A stretch of 64,000 nucleotides of DNA from Chelatococcus sp. YT9 (GTDB lineage: Bacteria > Pseudomonadota > Alphaproteobacteria > Rhizobiales > Beijerinckiaceae). Location of the stretch: the NCBI RefSeq assembly GCF_018398315.1, contig NZ_JAHBRW010000001.1, positions 62,001 through 126,000 of the forward strand. Direction: 5' to 3'. The notes under the pieces are model-generated. The model was given only the letters and a program-made list of their open reading frames with translations, was not told where the DNA came from and ran no database searches. Shown in pieces: positions 49,062 through 58,581 of the stretch. Within the stretch, counting starts at the first letter, position 1. Every line of letters starts with the position of its first letter. A program made the position numbers and the translations under genes.

Positions 49062-50132
49062 ATGGCGATGACGGCGGACCAGCTTCCCGACGATCCGGAT
49101 GCGCTGAAGGCGATGGTCCTGGCGCGGGATGTTGAGAACGCCCGTCTCTACCAGATCATCAAGGAATTGCAGCGCCACCGTTTTGGCCGTCGTGCCGAAA
49201 CGCTGCCGGAAGACCAGCTTCTGCTGGGTCTGGAAGAAGCCGAGCAGATCGAGGCCGCCGGCGAGGAAGCGAAGGAACAGGTCGCCTCCGCGGAGCGCAA
49301 TGCAAAGGCTGCGAAGCGCCGGGCGAACCGTGGCGCGCTGCCGCCCCATCTTCCGCGCATCGAAATGGTCGTCGACATCGATAACCACGCCTGCCCGTGT
49401 TGCCGCAACGGGCTTCACCGGATTGGCGAAGATGTGAGCGAGCGGCTCGATATCGTGCCGGCGCAGCTGCGCGTGATCGTGGTGCGCCGGCCCAAATACG
49501 CCTGCCGCGCCTGCGAGGACGTCGTTGTCCAAGCGCCGGCGCCGACGCGCCTCGTGGAGGGCGGGCTGCCAACCGAAGCGACGGTCGCCCAGGTTCTGGT
49601 CTCCAAATACGCCGATCATCTGCCGCTCTATCGCCAGGCGCAGATCTACGCCCGGCAGGGCATCCATCTTGACCGCTCCACGCTCGCCGACTGGGTCGGC
49701 CGTGCCGCCTGGCATCTGCGTCCGGTGCATGAGCGGCTGCTTGAGAAGCTGAAGACCTCACCGAAGCTCTTCGCCGACGAGACCACGGCGCCGGTGCTCG
49801 ATCCCGGCCGCGGCAAAACCAAGACCGGGCAGCTCTGGGCCTATGCTCGCGACGACCGGCCATGGGACGGAGCCGATCCACCGGGCGTCGCCTATGTCTA
49901 TGCGTCGGACCGCAAGGCGGAGCGGCCGATCGCCCATCTCGCCGGCTTCAGCGGAATCCTGCAGGTCGATGGCTATGGCGGTTATCGCACGTTGGCTGAA
50001 AAGAGCGGCGCAACGCTTGCCTTCTGTTGGGCACATGTCCGCCGGCGCTTCTATGAGTTGGCCGCATCCGGCCCGGCGCCGATCGCGAGCGAGGCGCTCC
50101 GGCGTGCGCATTCCGACGAAGCCGGCCAGTGA
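49062..50132 (+). pseudogene. IS66 transposase TnpC, N-terminal part, split by IS21
   Basis: Starts at the ATG at 49062 (MAMTADQLPDDPDALKAMVL). It has the N-terminal leucine-zipper-like helix, the HRFGRRAETLPEDQ region, the zinc-finger segment ACPCCRNGLHRIG with YACRACEDVV, and the first part of the DDE domain (KLFADETTAPVLDPGRG, LQVDGYGGYRTLAE). Native sequence stops at PIASEALRR (50104), after which reading enters the IS21 end and stops at 50132. The remainder resumes at 52727. Confidence 0.95.
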
Positions 50133-50253
50133 TTCCGATCAATTACCGGCCACCCATTCCAATTTCATTCCGGCCGGGATTCCGATTTGAAGCCGGCCAC
50201 CTTTGTGGATCACCTGGGTCGTTGTTGAGGTTTGGTTCGAGTTTCGTTTCTGG

Positions 50254-51009
50254 TCAAGTCTGAGCTGGTTCCGGGTTTTCTGGCGCGCGCCGTTTTCGCA
50301 TGCTGTCGCCGGTCAGTTCGATGCGGTAGGCGTTATGCACGAGGCGGTCGAGGATGGCGTCGGCGATGGTGGGATTTCCGATGATCTCATACCAATGGTC
50401 GACGGGCACCTGGCTGGTGACGATGGTCGAGCGCCGCTCATAGCGGTCCTCGATGATCTCGAGGAGATCGCGGCGCTGTTCGTCGTTGAGCTTTTCAGGC
50501 CCCCAATCGTCGAGGATGAGCAGGTCGGTGCGGGCCAGCGCCTTCAGCATCCTGGCATAGCGACCGTCTCCCCTTGCGAGAGCGAGCGAGGCGAAGAGCC
50601 GTGGCGCGCGGTGATAGACGACGGAGAAGTCCTCGCGACAGGCCTTGTGGCCGAGAGCGCAGGCGAGCCAACTCTTGCCGACACCGGCCGGGCCTGTGAT
50701 CAGGAGCCCGTGACGCTGGCGGATCCAATCGCAGCCTGCGAGCTTGAGGAAGAGGGAACGGTCGAGCCCGCGTTCGGCACGGAAGTCGGCGTCTTCGACC
50801 TGCGCATCATGGCGTAGCCTGGCGGCGCGGGCACGCGCCTCGAAGCGCTTCTGACGGCGCAGCGTCGCTTCGTTATCAAGCAGGATGGCGAGCCATTCGC
50901 CATGATCGAGGGCGCGCGCTTCCGGCTGCGCGTCGAGATCCTGGAAGCCTTTGGCCATGCCGTGCAGTCCGAGGTCGCGCAGCATGTCGAGGGTGGGATG
51001 GGTCAGCAT
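50254..51009 (-). CDS. istB: IS21 helper ATPase IstB
   Basis: A DnaC-like AAA+ regulator of IS21 transposition, 251 residues from the ATG at 51009 (MLTHPTLDMLRDLGLHGMAK), preceded by GGAG in TTGAGGAGATAAAGATC. Walker A is LLITGPAGVGKSWLACALGH, Walker B LLILDDWGPEKL; the sensor region contains TIVTSQVPVDHWYEII. The gene follows istA by 13 nt. Confidence 0.95.
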   Translation of the reverse strand: MLTHPTLDMLRDLGLHGMAKGFQDLDAQPEARALDHGEWLAILLDNEATLRRQKRFEARARAARLRHDAQVEDADFRAERGLDRSLFLKLAGCDWIRQRHGLLITGPAGVGKSWLACALGHKACREDFSVVYHRAPRLFASLALARGDGRYARMLKALARTDLLILDDWGPEKLNDEQRRDLLEIIEDRYERRSTIVTSQVPVDHWYEIIGNPTIADAILDRLVHNAYRIELTGDSMRKRRAPENPEPAQT

Positions 51010-51022
51010 GATCTTTATCTCC

Positions 51023-52558
51023 TCAATGGAAGTAACCAGGACCACGCAGATTGGCGTGGTCGATGATGGCGCCGGGATTGCCGGCGGGCCGGGCGGCTTT
51101 GTGGTTGGTGATGAGGGCGGCGATGCTCTTGCAGGTCAGTCCGCCGATCTCGACGGCGCGTGCCGAGACCGCCTCGGCGCGATCACGATGAAGATCGCGA
51201 TAGAGACGCAAAACACCCAGGCAGGTGCGGAACCCCTGCTCGGGATGGGGCCGGCTGGCCAGAATGGCGATGATCAGCCCCTCGGTCTGTGGTCCGATCG
51301 ACGCGGCCCAGCGCCGGAAGCGTGCCGGCGTCCACTCCGCATATCGACGGTGGGAACTGGGCATGTGCTCAGGGTTGGTGCCGTAACGGCGTCCGCCATA
51401 GCGGCGCTGATGAACGGCGACGCGCTTGCCGCGATGGAAGATCTCGATCGTCCTGCTGGTCGCGCGGATGTCGACCTGCTGGCGAATGAGGCTGTGCGGC
51501 ACGGAATAGAAGAAGGTCTTGAACTCGACATGGTAGTCGGTGGCGACGCGGGCCAGGCGCCATTCGGCGAACTCGTAATCCTGCACCGGCAGGCTCGCCA
51601 GCGCCGGCCGTTCCACCGTCTCGAACAAATGGCGACGGCTGACGCCAAGGCGGCGCATGACATGGTCATTGATGCGGTCGAGCGCCCCGGCGATTGCGGT
51701 ATTGGCCTCGGCTAACGAGAAGAATGTCTGCCGCCGCAGCCGGCCGAGGATGCAGGTCTGGGCAAAACGCACGCCGTTCTCGACCTTGGCCTTGTCCTTC
51801 GGGCGACGCGGCCGCGCCGGCAGCACGCCGACGCCATAGTGCGAGGCCATCATGCCGTAGCTGCGGTTGATCTCCGGATCATAGAAGGAGGCATGATTGA
51901 CACCGGACTTCAGGTTGTCGGGCACGATCAGGCGCGGGACGCCGACGAAGAAGCTGAACATGCGTACATGCGCGCCGATCCAATCCGGCAATGTCTGCGT
52001 CCAGGTCGCTTCCGCATAGGTGTAGCCGGATGCGCCCAGGACGCCGACGAAAATCTCCGCCTCACGGATCTCGCCGGTCAGCGGATCGATGATGGCGATC
52101 TTCTTGCCGGAATAGTCCACGAACACCTTGTCGCCGACGACATGCTCTTGGCGCATCGTCGGCGACAGGCGCTTCTCGAAGCCGCGAAACAGGTCGCAGA
52201 AACGGCTGTAGCCATAGCCGCCGGCATGGACGGCGCGGTACTCCTCCCAAAGCAGCATCAGCGTGACGCCGGGCTTCTTCAACTCCAGAGCAAGATCTGC
52301 CCAGTTCGGTTCCGGCAGCCGGCGCGCACCCTGCTTCACCCCGGCGCGGGCGAACAGCCGGTTCTCCAGCGCGTCGTCGGTCAGTTCGCCTGGTAGCGGC
52401 CAACTCAGCCCTGAAGCTTCTGCCCGCTTCAGATTATCCTGCACGGTGCTGCGCGCGATGCCCAGCCTCTGTGCGATCTCGCGGGCGCTGGTTCCGTCGC
52501 CGGCAAGCCGCAGCATCTGTCGTAGTTGTCTCATGGTCAGCCTTCTCTTTGCCGGCAT
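51023..52558 (-). CDS. istA: IS21 transposase IstA
   Basis: A 511-residue DDE transposase from the ATG at 52558 (MPAKRRLTMRQLRQMLRLAG). An N-terminal helix-turn-helix (TSAREIAQRLGIARSTVQDN) is followed by the catalytic acids in DKVFVDYSGKKIAIID, RLIVPDNLKSGVNH and RPKDKAKVENGVRFAQT, then a beta-barrel-like C-terminal domain (FHRGKRVAVHQRRYG). Intact. Confidence 0.95.
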   Translation of the reverse strand: MPAKRRLTMRQLRQMLRLAGDGTSAREIAQRLGIARSTVQDNLKRAEASGLSWPLPGELTDDALENRLFARAGVKQGARRLPEPNWADLALELKKPGVTLMLLWEEYRAVHAGGYGYSRFCDLFRGFEKRLSPTMRQEHVVGDKVFVDYSGKKIAIIDPLTGEIREAEIFVGVLGASGYTYAEATWTQTLPDWIGAHVRMFSFFVGVPRLIVPDNLKSGVNHASFYDPEINRSYGMMASHYGVGVLPARPRRPKDKAKVENGVRFAQTCILGRLRRQTFFSLAEANTAIAGALDRINDHVMRRLGVSRRHLFETVERPALASLPVQDYEFAEWRLARVATDYHVEFKTFFYSVPHSLIRQQVDIRATSRTIEIFHRGKRVAVHQRRYGGRRYGTNPEHMPSSHRRYAEWTPARFRRWAASIGPQTEGLIIAILASRPHPEQGFRTCLGVLRLYRDLHRDRAEAVSARAVEIGGLTCKSIAALITNHKAARPAGNPGAIIDHANLRGPGYFH

Positions 52559-52726
52559 TACGCGTCCCTTGTTCAAAAGGACCGTCATGCCAAAGTTGCT
52601 GACCCAGGTGCTCCTGCTCAGGCCTTCAAAGTGGCCGGATATTGATCGGAATGGTGGCCGGCTTCACGTCGGAACGGGGGCCGGCTTCAGGTTGGAATGC
52701 CCGGCCGGATTACGTCGGAATCCGCA

Positions 52727-53224
52727 CTCCGGCGCATCGCTGAACTCTATCGGATCGAGGACGATATCCGCGGCCAGCCGGCGGACGCACGCCGTGTGTT
52801 GCGCCAGGAAAAGAGCCTGCCGATCATTGCCGAACTCGAGCCTTGGCTGCGCGAGAAGCTCGTGTTGATCAGCCAGAAAACCAAGCTCGCCGAGGCGATC
52901 CGCTATGCACTCTCGCGGTGGCAAGGCCTCACCCGGTTCCTGGATGATGGCCGCATCGAGATCGACAGCAACGTGGTCGAGCGCTCCATCCGGCCGATCG
53001 CCCTCAACCGCAAGAACGCGCTCTTCGCAGGCTCTGACGGCGGCGCGGAGCATTGGGCCGTCGTCGCGTCGCTGATCGAAACCTGCAAACTCAACGCTGT
53101 CGAGCCGCTCGGCTATCTCGCCGACGTGCTCACCAGGGTCGTCAACGGCCACCCCAACAGCCAGATCGACGACCTCCTGCCCTGGGCCTACATCATCGAG
53201 CCCGAGATCAAGGCCGTGGCCTGA
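52727..53224 (+). pseudogene. IS66 transposase TnpC, C-terminal part
   Basis: The frame continues tnpC after the IS21 insertion: LRRIAELYRIEDDIRGQPAD, then the catalytic Glu region IEIDSNVVERSIRPIALNRK and the IS66 C-terminal block SLIETCKLNAVEPLGYLADV ending LLPWAYIIEPEIKAVA. A nominal ATG at 52697 lies inside IS21. The sequence has no other damage, so only the IS21 breaks the gene. Confidence 0.93.
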
Positions 53225-53519
53225 GAACACCGCTCTGATGTCCGCTGTCAAGGTTTGGAACGCGAGGGCGCAACCGATTGTGGGATCGGCTGCTCATTCT
53301 GATGATCGCGCATGGGTGGAGGCGGAACTGAAGGACGTCGGTGATCAAGCTCTGATGCGCGGGTTGGTTACCGCATTCCCGATTATGCGTCCGGGGCTGT
53401 TCCTATCTTACTGCGGGCGTCGGCCAGATTGCCGGCCACAAAGCGTCTGACGGGCATTCCCCTGCCGTGGTCCCGCCTCCGCCCATGCGCGAAGGATGTA
53501 TGTCGCTGCGGCGGCTGGA
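53225..53519. other. Gap between IS66 and IS110 with no recognisable gene
   Basis: This 295-bp stretch should hold the right end of IS66 and the end of the IS110 element. I could not find an inverted partner for an IS66 end. A 70-codon open frame (53238-53450) has no family features. Confidence 0.5.
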
Positions 53520-54629
53520 TCAGGCTGCTTGCGCCTCCCTTGCAACGGCCCACATGAAGCCGGCCAACTCACGGGCGATCGCTGTGCAGACCACCGTTGT
53601 CTTCTTGCCCCGGCCGCTCAACATCCGATATCGGGTCGTCAGTCGGGTCTGCGCCTTCCAGGCGATCTCTCGCACCCTTGGAGATGCTTGCTCCAGACGG
53701 TATAGCTTCTTCGCCCCGACCCTCGGCGCATGCCTATAGGTCCAGGCGCTCTCGACCAGCATATGGCGAACGCGGCCGTTTCCCGCCTTGGTGATGCCGC
53801 CCCGTCTGACTGTCTCGCCGGTCGATCGTTCTCCAGGAACGAGGCCGAGATATCCCATGAGCTGGCGCGGACTGTCGAACCGGGTCACGTCGCCAACCTC
53901 GGTGGCGAATGTCACGGCGACGATCAGGTCTACGCCGCGCAAAGTCTGCAGCGCTCGCACGATCGGCGCCAACGACCAGGCCGAAACGAACTCCTCGATC
54001 ACACGCTCAAGTCGCTCGACCCGCTCTTTCGAGATTCGGACCGCTTCGACCAGTTCCTGGAGCGCAATCTGATGTGCGGGATGATCGAACGGTTGCTCTT
54101 GTAGCCAGCGCAGATAGCGCATCGTCCAGCCCTTTTTGCGAGGATAGATGCGTCCGTGCTTGAGCATGAAGGCGCTCACATGCTGCCGATGGACCCGAAG
54201 CGTCTCGACCGCGGCCGCCCGGGCACGGACGAGATCTCGCATGGCTTCGTGGCCTTCATCAGGAACCCATACCGCCGTCAGTTCGCCGGCGCGCAGCAGC
54301 CGGGCCAGAGAAAGAGCGTCCCGGCGGTTTGTCTTCACCCTGTCGCCTGGCTTTCTCGGAATCAGCGACGGGGCCACCACGATGCATTCGTGACCCAGCG
54401 AACGGATCAGCCGATAGAGGCCATAGCCGGTCGGGCCAGCCTCGTAGCAGAAATGAACTCGATCGAACCTGCCGGCGATCCGCTGGATAACACGGCGCAT
54501 GCTCGCATCCGAGGCGTCGACCTCGCCGAAGAAGCGAACTTCTCCCTCCCGGCCGGAACCCGCAATCGCGATGGCGTTCCTCAGTTTTGCGACATCGATT
54601 CCGACAAATGCTTCCCTATAATCTGCCAC
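53520..54629 (-). CDS. IS110-family transposase
   Basis: A DEDD-type serine-assisted recombinase of 369 residues. The GTG start at 54629 has a strong SD (GGAGG, 8 nt upstream). The RuvC-like acids are in AFVGIDVAKLRNAIAIAG, FCYEAGPTGYGLYRLI and VKTNRRDALSLARLLRAG; the C-terminal domain contains TLRGVDLIVAVTFATEVGD and the catalytic Ser region PGERSTGETVRRGGITKAGN. The gene is intact. Members of this family use a noncoding bridge RNA from the element's end to choose target and donor. Confidence 0.95.
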   Translation of the reverse strand: MADYREAFVGIDVAKLRNAIAIAGSGREGEVRFFGEVDASDASMRRVIQRIAGRFDRVHFCYEAGPTGYGLYRLIRSLGHECIVVAPSLIPRKPGDRVKTNRRDALSLARLLRAGELTAVWVPDEGHEAMRDLVRARAAAVETLRVHRQHVSAFMLKHGRIYPRKKGWTMRYLRWLQEQPFDHPAHQIALQELVEAVRISKERVERLERVIEEFVSAWSLAPIVRALQTLRGVDLIVAVTFATEVGDVTRFDSPRQLMGYLGLVPGERSTGETVRRGGITKAGNGRVRHMLVESAWTYRHAPRVGAKKLYRLEQASPRVREIAWKAQTRLTTRYRMLSGRGKKTTVVCTAIARELAGFMWAVAREAQAA

Positions 54630-54756
54630 GGCTCGTCCTCCTGTGATGAGGATCGGCTCGGCCGCCCGAGCAACCCTCGGACGCGCAGTGTAGGGCGAGC
54701 CACCTCACCAGCAGAGCCGGACATACGGTCTTACATTGATGACCGCCACTCGGCAG
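54630..54756 (-). ncRNA. Candidate IS110 bridge RNA region upstream of the transposase
   Basis: The 127-nt leader of the IS110 transposase holds a two-tier hairpin: outer stem GGCTCG (54655-54660) with CGAGCC (54696-54701) and inner stem CCGAG (54666-54670) with CTCGG (54676-54680). In the IS110 group the guide RNA lies in this left-end leader. No target or donor loops have been matched, so the RNA call is inference from family and position. Confidence 0.3.
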
Positions 54757-55875
54757 TTAAAGCGAGAAGGGCAATTTTATCACAAAACTCAGGATGTAGA
54801 TGATTCCGACAACACTTGTCAGGCTGCCGAGCAGCCCGTTCAGCACGTGTTCTGGCACATAAAGCTGAGTTTTCGATGCGCACCATGAGCCGAACAGACC
54901 GCCGGCCGCGGTGAAAAAGCCCCACGACCACTCAGGACTGATAGCTTCGATGCCAATGGCAGGCAGAACAAGTACGAACGTCAGGATTCCGACAAAGGAC
55001 AGAACAATGGAGTACGGAATTGTGGCAGCCACCATGACGTAAAGCGGAAGACGATAAGCAATTGCAAAGATCGGAACCAGCAGAAATCCACCGCCTACGC
55101 CCAATGCTGAGGAAAAGACACCGACGCCGGCTCCGATAGCAAACAGTTGCAGGTTTGGTAGTGTACGATGATGCCGGCCGAACTTGATTGAAATGGAGCG
55201 CCAGTTTTTTTCTGTCGTCGTGATTTCGAACCGCATCGTTGATGGACTACTGTCTTCGGCGAAATCACGCCCCATGGAACGGCCAAATCGCGAATAGTCG
55301 CGTGCTGCCTTCCAGCATAGTTGGAGGCCGAATGCCGCCAGGGCGATCCCGAGCGTTAGCCGAAACGGGTCAGCATGCATGAGTACGGTAGCACGGAAAA
55401 GCGGCCCGACAATTGCTCCGGCTACTCCACCGAGGCAGACAGCCAACGCTAGGTCAAGATTCCATTGGCCACTGCGCCGGTAGCCAAGAAGCGCACCGGC
55501 CGGGTTGACGAATGTGAGAACAAGCATGGTCGGACTGACGTGTGGATTGCTGAACTGAAGAACGGATGTGCTGTAGGGCAGCGCGAAGATGCCTGCCGCC
55601 TGCCCGACCAACGCCATTGTGTACCCCGTCCAGATTCCCATCCAGACCAGGTGCCAGATGGCGATAGATACGCCTGCTATCGCATATGGGCGATCGCCGT
55701 TAGGGATGAAGCCATACTGAAGCCACGCCGCGCCAAAGCCTAAGGCTGTAACCACTACGATCATCGGCAATTGCTCAATGAAAAATTCGCCAATAAGGGC
55801 ACGGAATTTCAATGCGCGGCCCGCCGGCGCCAGTACGGCTGTCTCGGGGCGGCCTCGACGCCTTGCTTTAGCCAT
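54757..55875 (-). CDS. TauE/SafE-family membrane transporter
   Basis: A 372-residue polytopic membrane protein of the sulfite/organosulfonate exporter family (COG0730 type). It has about eight hydrophobic helices in two halves; the second half begins LFAIGAGVGVFSSALGVGGG with the family glycine-rich motif, and the first half carries LTFVNPAGALLGYRRSG. The middle loop (about residues 200-230) is hydrophilic. It could export sulfite or another anion released by the neighbouring hydrolases; that is inference. It has lower GC than the core genes and lies 367 nt downstream of the amidase. Confidence 0.85.
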   Translation of the reverse strand: MAKARRRGRPETAVLAPAGRALKFRALIGEFFIEQLPMIVVVTALGFGAAWLQYGFIPNGDRPYAIAGVSIAIWHLVWMGIWTGYTMALVGQAAGIFALPYSTSVLQFSNPHVSPTMLVLTFVNPAGALLGYRRSGQWNLDLALAVCLGGVAGAIVGPLFRATVLMHADPFRLTLGIALAAFGLQLCWKAARDYSRFGRSMGRDFAEDSSPSTMRFEITTTEKNWRSISIKFGRHHRTLPNLQLFAIGAGVGVFSSALGVGGGFLLVPIFAIAYRLPLYVMVAATIPYSIVLSFVGILTFVLVLPAIGIEAISPEWSWGFFTAAGGLFGSWCASKTQLYVPEHVLNGLLGSLTSVVGIIYILSFVIKLPFSL

Positions 55876-56242
55876 GACGGGTTACCAGAGCGGTGAGAAG
55901 TGATATCGTTACGATGGCAAAATCAGGCCGCGGGCAGTGAAGCTCAGCATACTCACTGTCAGCATACGTAACTCGCAATGTGGAACCGGAACAGTAGCTT
56001 CGCGGCCGCGGTCTGCCGCCGGCCCAAGGGACTGGCACAAACCTACTCCTGCCAGCTCTGAATTCACGATCACTCCGACAGGCATGAATATTTGAGCTCG
56101 CTTTTTGTGCTACGCTGCTAATGCTAGCTGGTATACAATAATTTAACATTTGAGCTTTCAGCCGCCGCCTGCGGCAAAGTCGCCGCTAGGTAAGCGAATT
56201 GTTGTTCGAAAGTGAGAAGCAATCATCACGCCTTCGATTGCA
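55876..56242. other. Gene-free stretch between amidase and TauE-family gene
   Basis: I see no gene here. Open frames on the minus strand (55868-56149) lack an RBS and resemble nothing. The stretch is GC-mixed (GC-rich near 55980-56040, AT-rich near 56100-56220), which may mark an old junction or a separate promoter for the TauE-family gene. Confidence 0.5.
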
Positions 56243-57640
56243 CTAAGCCATTGGCAAAGCCGTTCTCTGGATCACATTTTCCAAAGCGGCGCCTATTCGA
56301 AATAAATCGACTTCGCAATATGGCTTTGCAACTGCCTGCAAGCCGACGGGAAGACCTGCCGACGTGAAACCTGCGGGGATCGATGCAGCGGGCTGCCCCG
56401 TGAGGTTGAAAGGATATGTGTAGGCCACCCATCCCGTGAGATTGTTGTCGCCGTACTCCGGCGGCACGTTCAGTCCTACGTCAAACGGCGGGACTGGCAA
56501 CGTCGGGGTAAGCAGTACATCAATTGTCTTGAACAATTGGCGGATCTTATCGAAAAAGATGAATCGATCAAATACGTTTGCGTAGTAGGTTTTTAGATCT
56601 TGCTCTAGCCCGCGGATCAACACTTTGGCCACCGCAGAATCCAATTTGTCAACAGAGGTTCTGAGAGCATCTGCGAGGCGCGTGCCGACGCCAGCAAAAA
56701 ACTCCGCTTCCCAAATTCCTATTGGATCATTGCCTAGCGGAGCATCCAGTAATACTAACTCGCATCCCATCCCCTCTAATCGTCGTACAGCATTTTCAAC
56801 AATAGATAAGACGTCACTTGTGGGGTTTGCGTAACCAAGGGTAGGACTCCAGCCAAGCCGCAATTTAGAAACTGGGACGTCGCAAGCCGCGACAAAGTTC
56901 GGAACTTCGGCGGCCACGGAAAAAGGATCTCGATCGTCGTATCCACTAATCGCGGACAATAACAGCGCTGCATCTCGTACGCTGCGAGCTAATAGGCCAA
57001 TATGGGCCAAGCTTGGCGTTGCGGTTGGTGGGTAAATCGGTACTCGGCCAAACTGCGGCTTGATCCCAAAGAGATTTGTGAATGAGCTAGGAACACGTAT
57101 CGATCCACCACCATCTGTACCGATCGCGAATGGAGTAACGCCGCTCGCAACACTAGCTGCTGCTCCGCAACTCGATCCTCCTGGGGTTTTGTTCAAGTTC
57201 CAAGGATTCCGAGTGATCCCCGTTAGTGGCGAATCACCCACTGCTTTGCACCCGAATTCACTGGTTGTCGTTTTACCAATAAGACAAGCCCCCGCAGCTC
57301 GCAGTCGCTCGACAACGGGGGCATCGACGGTGGCAATGTTGTCCATCATCAGTTGGGAACCGAACATCTCCTTAACACCAGCGACTGGCAACAAATCTTT
57401 GACGGAAATGGGCAACCCGTGGAGTAGGCCCACTCTTTCTCCCGACATAACCGCTTGTTCTGCAAGCCGCGCTGAGCATCTAGCTCTCTCTGCGGTTACC
57501 GTCGCAAAGCAATTCAGTCGCGGCTCGACCAATTGCAGACGCTGAAGCGACGCCTCGACAACCTCCACCGGCGAGAGTTGCTTGATCTTAATTGCTTTGC
57601 TGACTTCAATCGCCGACGAAAATGCAAGATCAATCGTCAT
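56243..57640 (-). CDS. Amidase (amidase signature family)
   Basis: A 465-residue Ser-Ser-Lys hydrolase of the GatA/amidase family. The catalytic Lys is in LPISVKDLLPVAGV, the cis-Ser in NKTPGGSSCGAAASVASG and the nucleophile Ser in FAIGTDGGGSIRVPSSFTN. The C-terminal NLTGQPAASIPAGFTSAGLP is typical. GatC and GatB are not beside it, so it is more likely a catabolic amidase than a tRNA amidotransferase subunit. It lies 45 nt after the metallo-hydrolase gene in the same minus-strand cluster. Confidence 0.93.
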   Translation of the reverse strand: MTIDLAFSSAIEVSKAIKIKQLSPVEVVEASLQRLQLVEPRLNCFATVTAERARCSARLAEQAVMSGERVGLLHGLPISVKDLLPVAGVKEMFGSQLMMDNIATVDAPVVERLRAAGACLIGKTTTSEFGCKAVGDSPLTGITRNPWNLNKTPGGSSCGAAASVASGVTPFAIGTDGGGSIRVPSSFTNLFGIKPQFGRVPIYPPTATPSLAHIGLLARSVRDAALLLSAISGYDDRDPFSVAAEVPNFVAACDVPVSKLRLGWSPTLGYANPTSDVLSIVENAVRRLEGMGCELVLLDAPLGNDPIGIWEAEFFAGVGTRLADALRTSVDKLDSAVAKVLIRGLEQDLKTYYANVFDRFIFFDKIRQLFKTIDVLLTPTLPVPPFDVGLNVPPEYGDNNLTGWVAYTYPFNLTGQPAASIPAGFTSAGLPVGLQAVAKPYCEVDLFRIGAALENVIQRTALPMA

Positions 57641-57685
57641 CGTAGCGAGCGGCCCACAAGACTCAGACCCTCCGTCAGCGAACGT

Positions 57686-58537
57686 TCAGAGCTCAACTTC
57701 AAACCCATCAAAGGTGAGTTTTACGTTGGCTTGCGCTAATTCCCTGGCTAGGCGAGCAAATTCTTCTTCCCACGTTGCCAGGATATGATGCACGAATACT
57801 TGTTCGAGCTTGTGTTCTTGAGCAAATCTGATGAGCTCCGAAGGCGAAAAGTGTGCGCCTTCGACGAAGATGGTATCGGCGCCATCTACAAGGTGATCGA
57901 TCTCTTCGAAGCTGGCGAGATCGCTCGAATATAGGCATTTGCGACCCAGAGTCTCAATCATAATCGTATAACTTGAAAGCACTGCGTCGGTATTCTGAAG
58001 CTCAGGGTAGAATTCACGAATATGAGCGTTCGGATATGCTACAAGTTTAAAGTTTTCATCGCTGTGAAATTCACCCTCCCCATAAGGAAGTACACTTACA
58101 CTGTACTTTGCGAAAACCTCTGGCCTCATATAAAGGGCCGAGAGATATTGCGTCATCGTTTCTTCCACCCCCGCGGGAACATAAATGTTCAGCCACGGAT
58201 TTACATTGTTCAATTCATTCCGGTGTGGATGTCGGAGGTTATCTTTGATAAACCCATCGTTACGGTCTAAAAACACCCTCGGAGGTTTATTGTCGAATAA
58301 AACATGCTTTAGGTGAGCCAATTGCCCAACCCCCGTAACATGATCGGCGTGCATATGGGTGATGACGACCGTATCTACCGATACAATGTCTACACCGTGG
58401 TGGTAGAGTAGTTCGCTCGCGGGCTGAGCGCAATCGATTAGGAGAGTTCTCGCCCCTTCCAGGATTGCCAATGACGTGTTGAATCGACCCTTCGCTGGTA
58501 ATGCCGCGCCTGAACCCAACATCAGAGCTTTCGCCAT
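57686..58537 (-). CDS. Metallo-beta-lactamase fold hydrolase
   Basis: A 283-residue MBL-superfamily enzyme from the ATG at 58537 (MAKALMLGSGAALPAKGRFN). The metal motif is VVITHMHADHVTGVGQLAHL (HxHxDH), with further ligands likely in AYPNAHIREF, LYSSDLASFEEID and VFVHHILATWEEE. The arrangement resembles the RNase Z/arylsulfatase-like branch rather than class B beta-lactamases. Substrate unknown; the adjacent importer and amidase suggest it acts in the same degradative route. 44 nt follow the binding-protein gene. Confidence 0.88.
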   Translation of the reverse strand: MAKALMLGSGAALPAKGRFNTSLAILEGARTLLIDCAQPASELLYHHGVDIVSVDTVVITHMHADHVTGVGQLAHLKHVLFDNKPPRVFLDRNDGFIKDNLRHPHRNELNNVNPWLNIYVPAGVEETMTQYLSALYMRPEVFAKYSVSVLPYGEGEFHSDENFKLVAYPNAHIREFYPELQNTDAVLSSYTIMIETLGRKCLYSSDLASFEEIDHLVDGADTIFVEGAHFSPSELIRFAQEHKLEQVFVHHILATWEEEFARLARELAQANVKLTFDGFEVEL

Positions 58538-58581
58538 AATCAGAGACCTTTCTCTTGTCCAACAATAATGTGTCAACGTTG

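Larger units (their letters stand above)
50105..52726. mobile_element. Complete IS21-family element inserted in IS66 tnpC
   Basis: The element is 2622 bp, starts TGCGCATTCCGACG and ends in CGTCGGAATCCGCA, imperfect inverted ends with the TG...CA termini of IS21. It is flanked by the 8-bp target duplication CTCCGGCG (50097-50104 and 52727-52734). Both ends carry several copies of a GCCGGCC / ATTCCGA-type motif, the multiple terminal repeats typical of IS21. Removing the element plus one duplication restores IS66 tnpC. Both istA and istB are intact. Confidence 0.95.

Noticed and set aside
53238-53450. Seventy-codon open frame after IS66
   Set aside because: No RBS, no similarity to known proteins, and it probably lies in the IS66/IS110 ends.
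55868-56149. Minus-strand open frame upstream of the TauE-family gene
   Set aside because: No RBS or recognisable sequence; composition differs from the neighbouring genes.
56243-57640. GatA subunit of the tRNA amidotransferase
   Set aside because: gatB and gatC are absent nearby, and the gene is in a lower-GC transport cluster rather than with translation genes.
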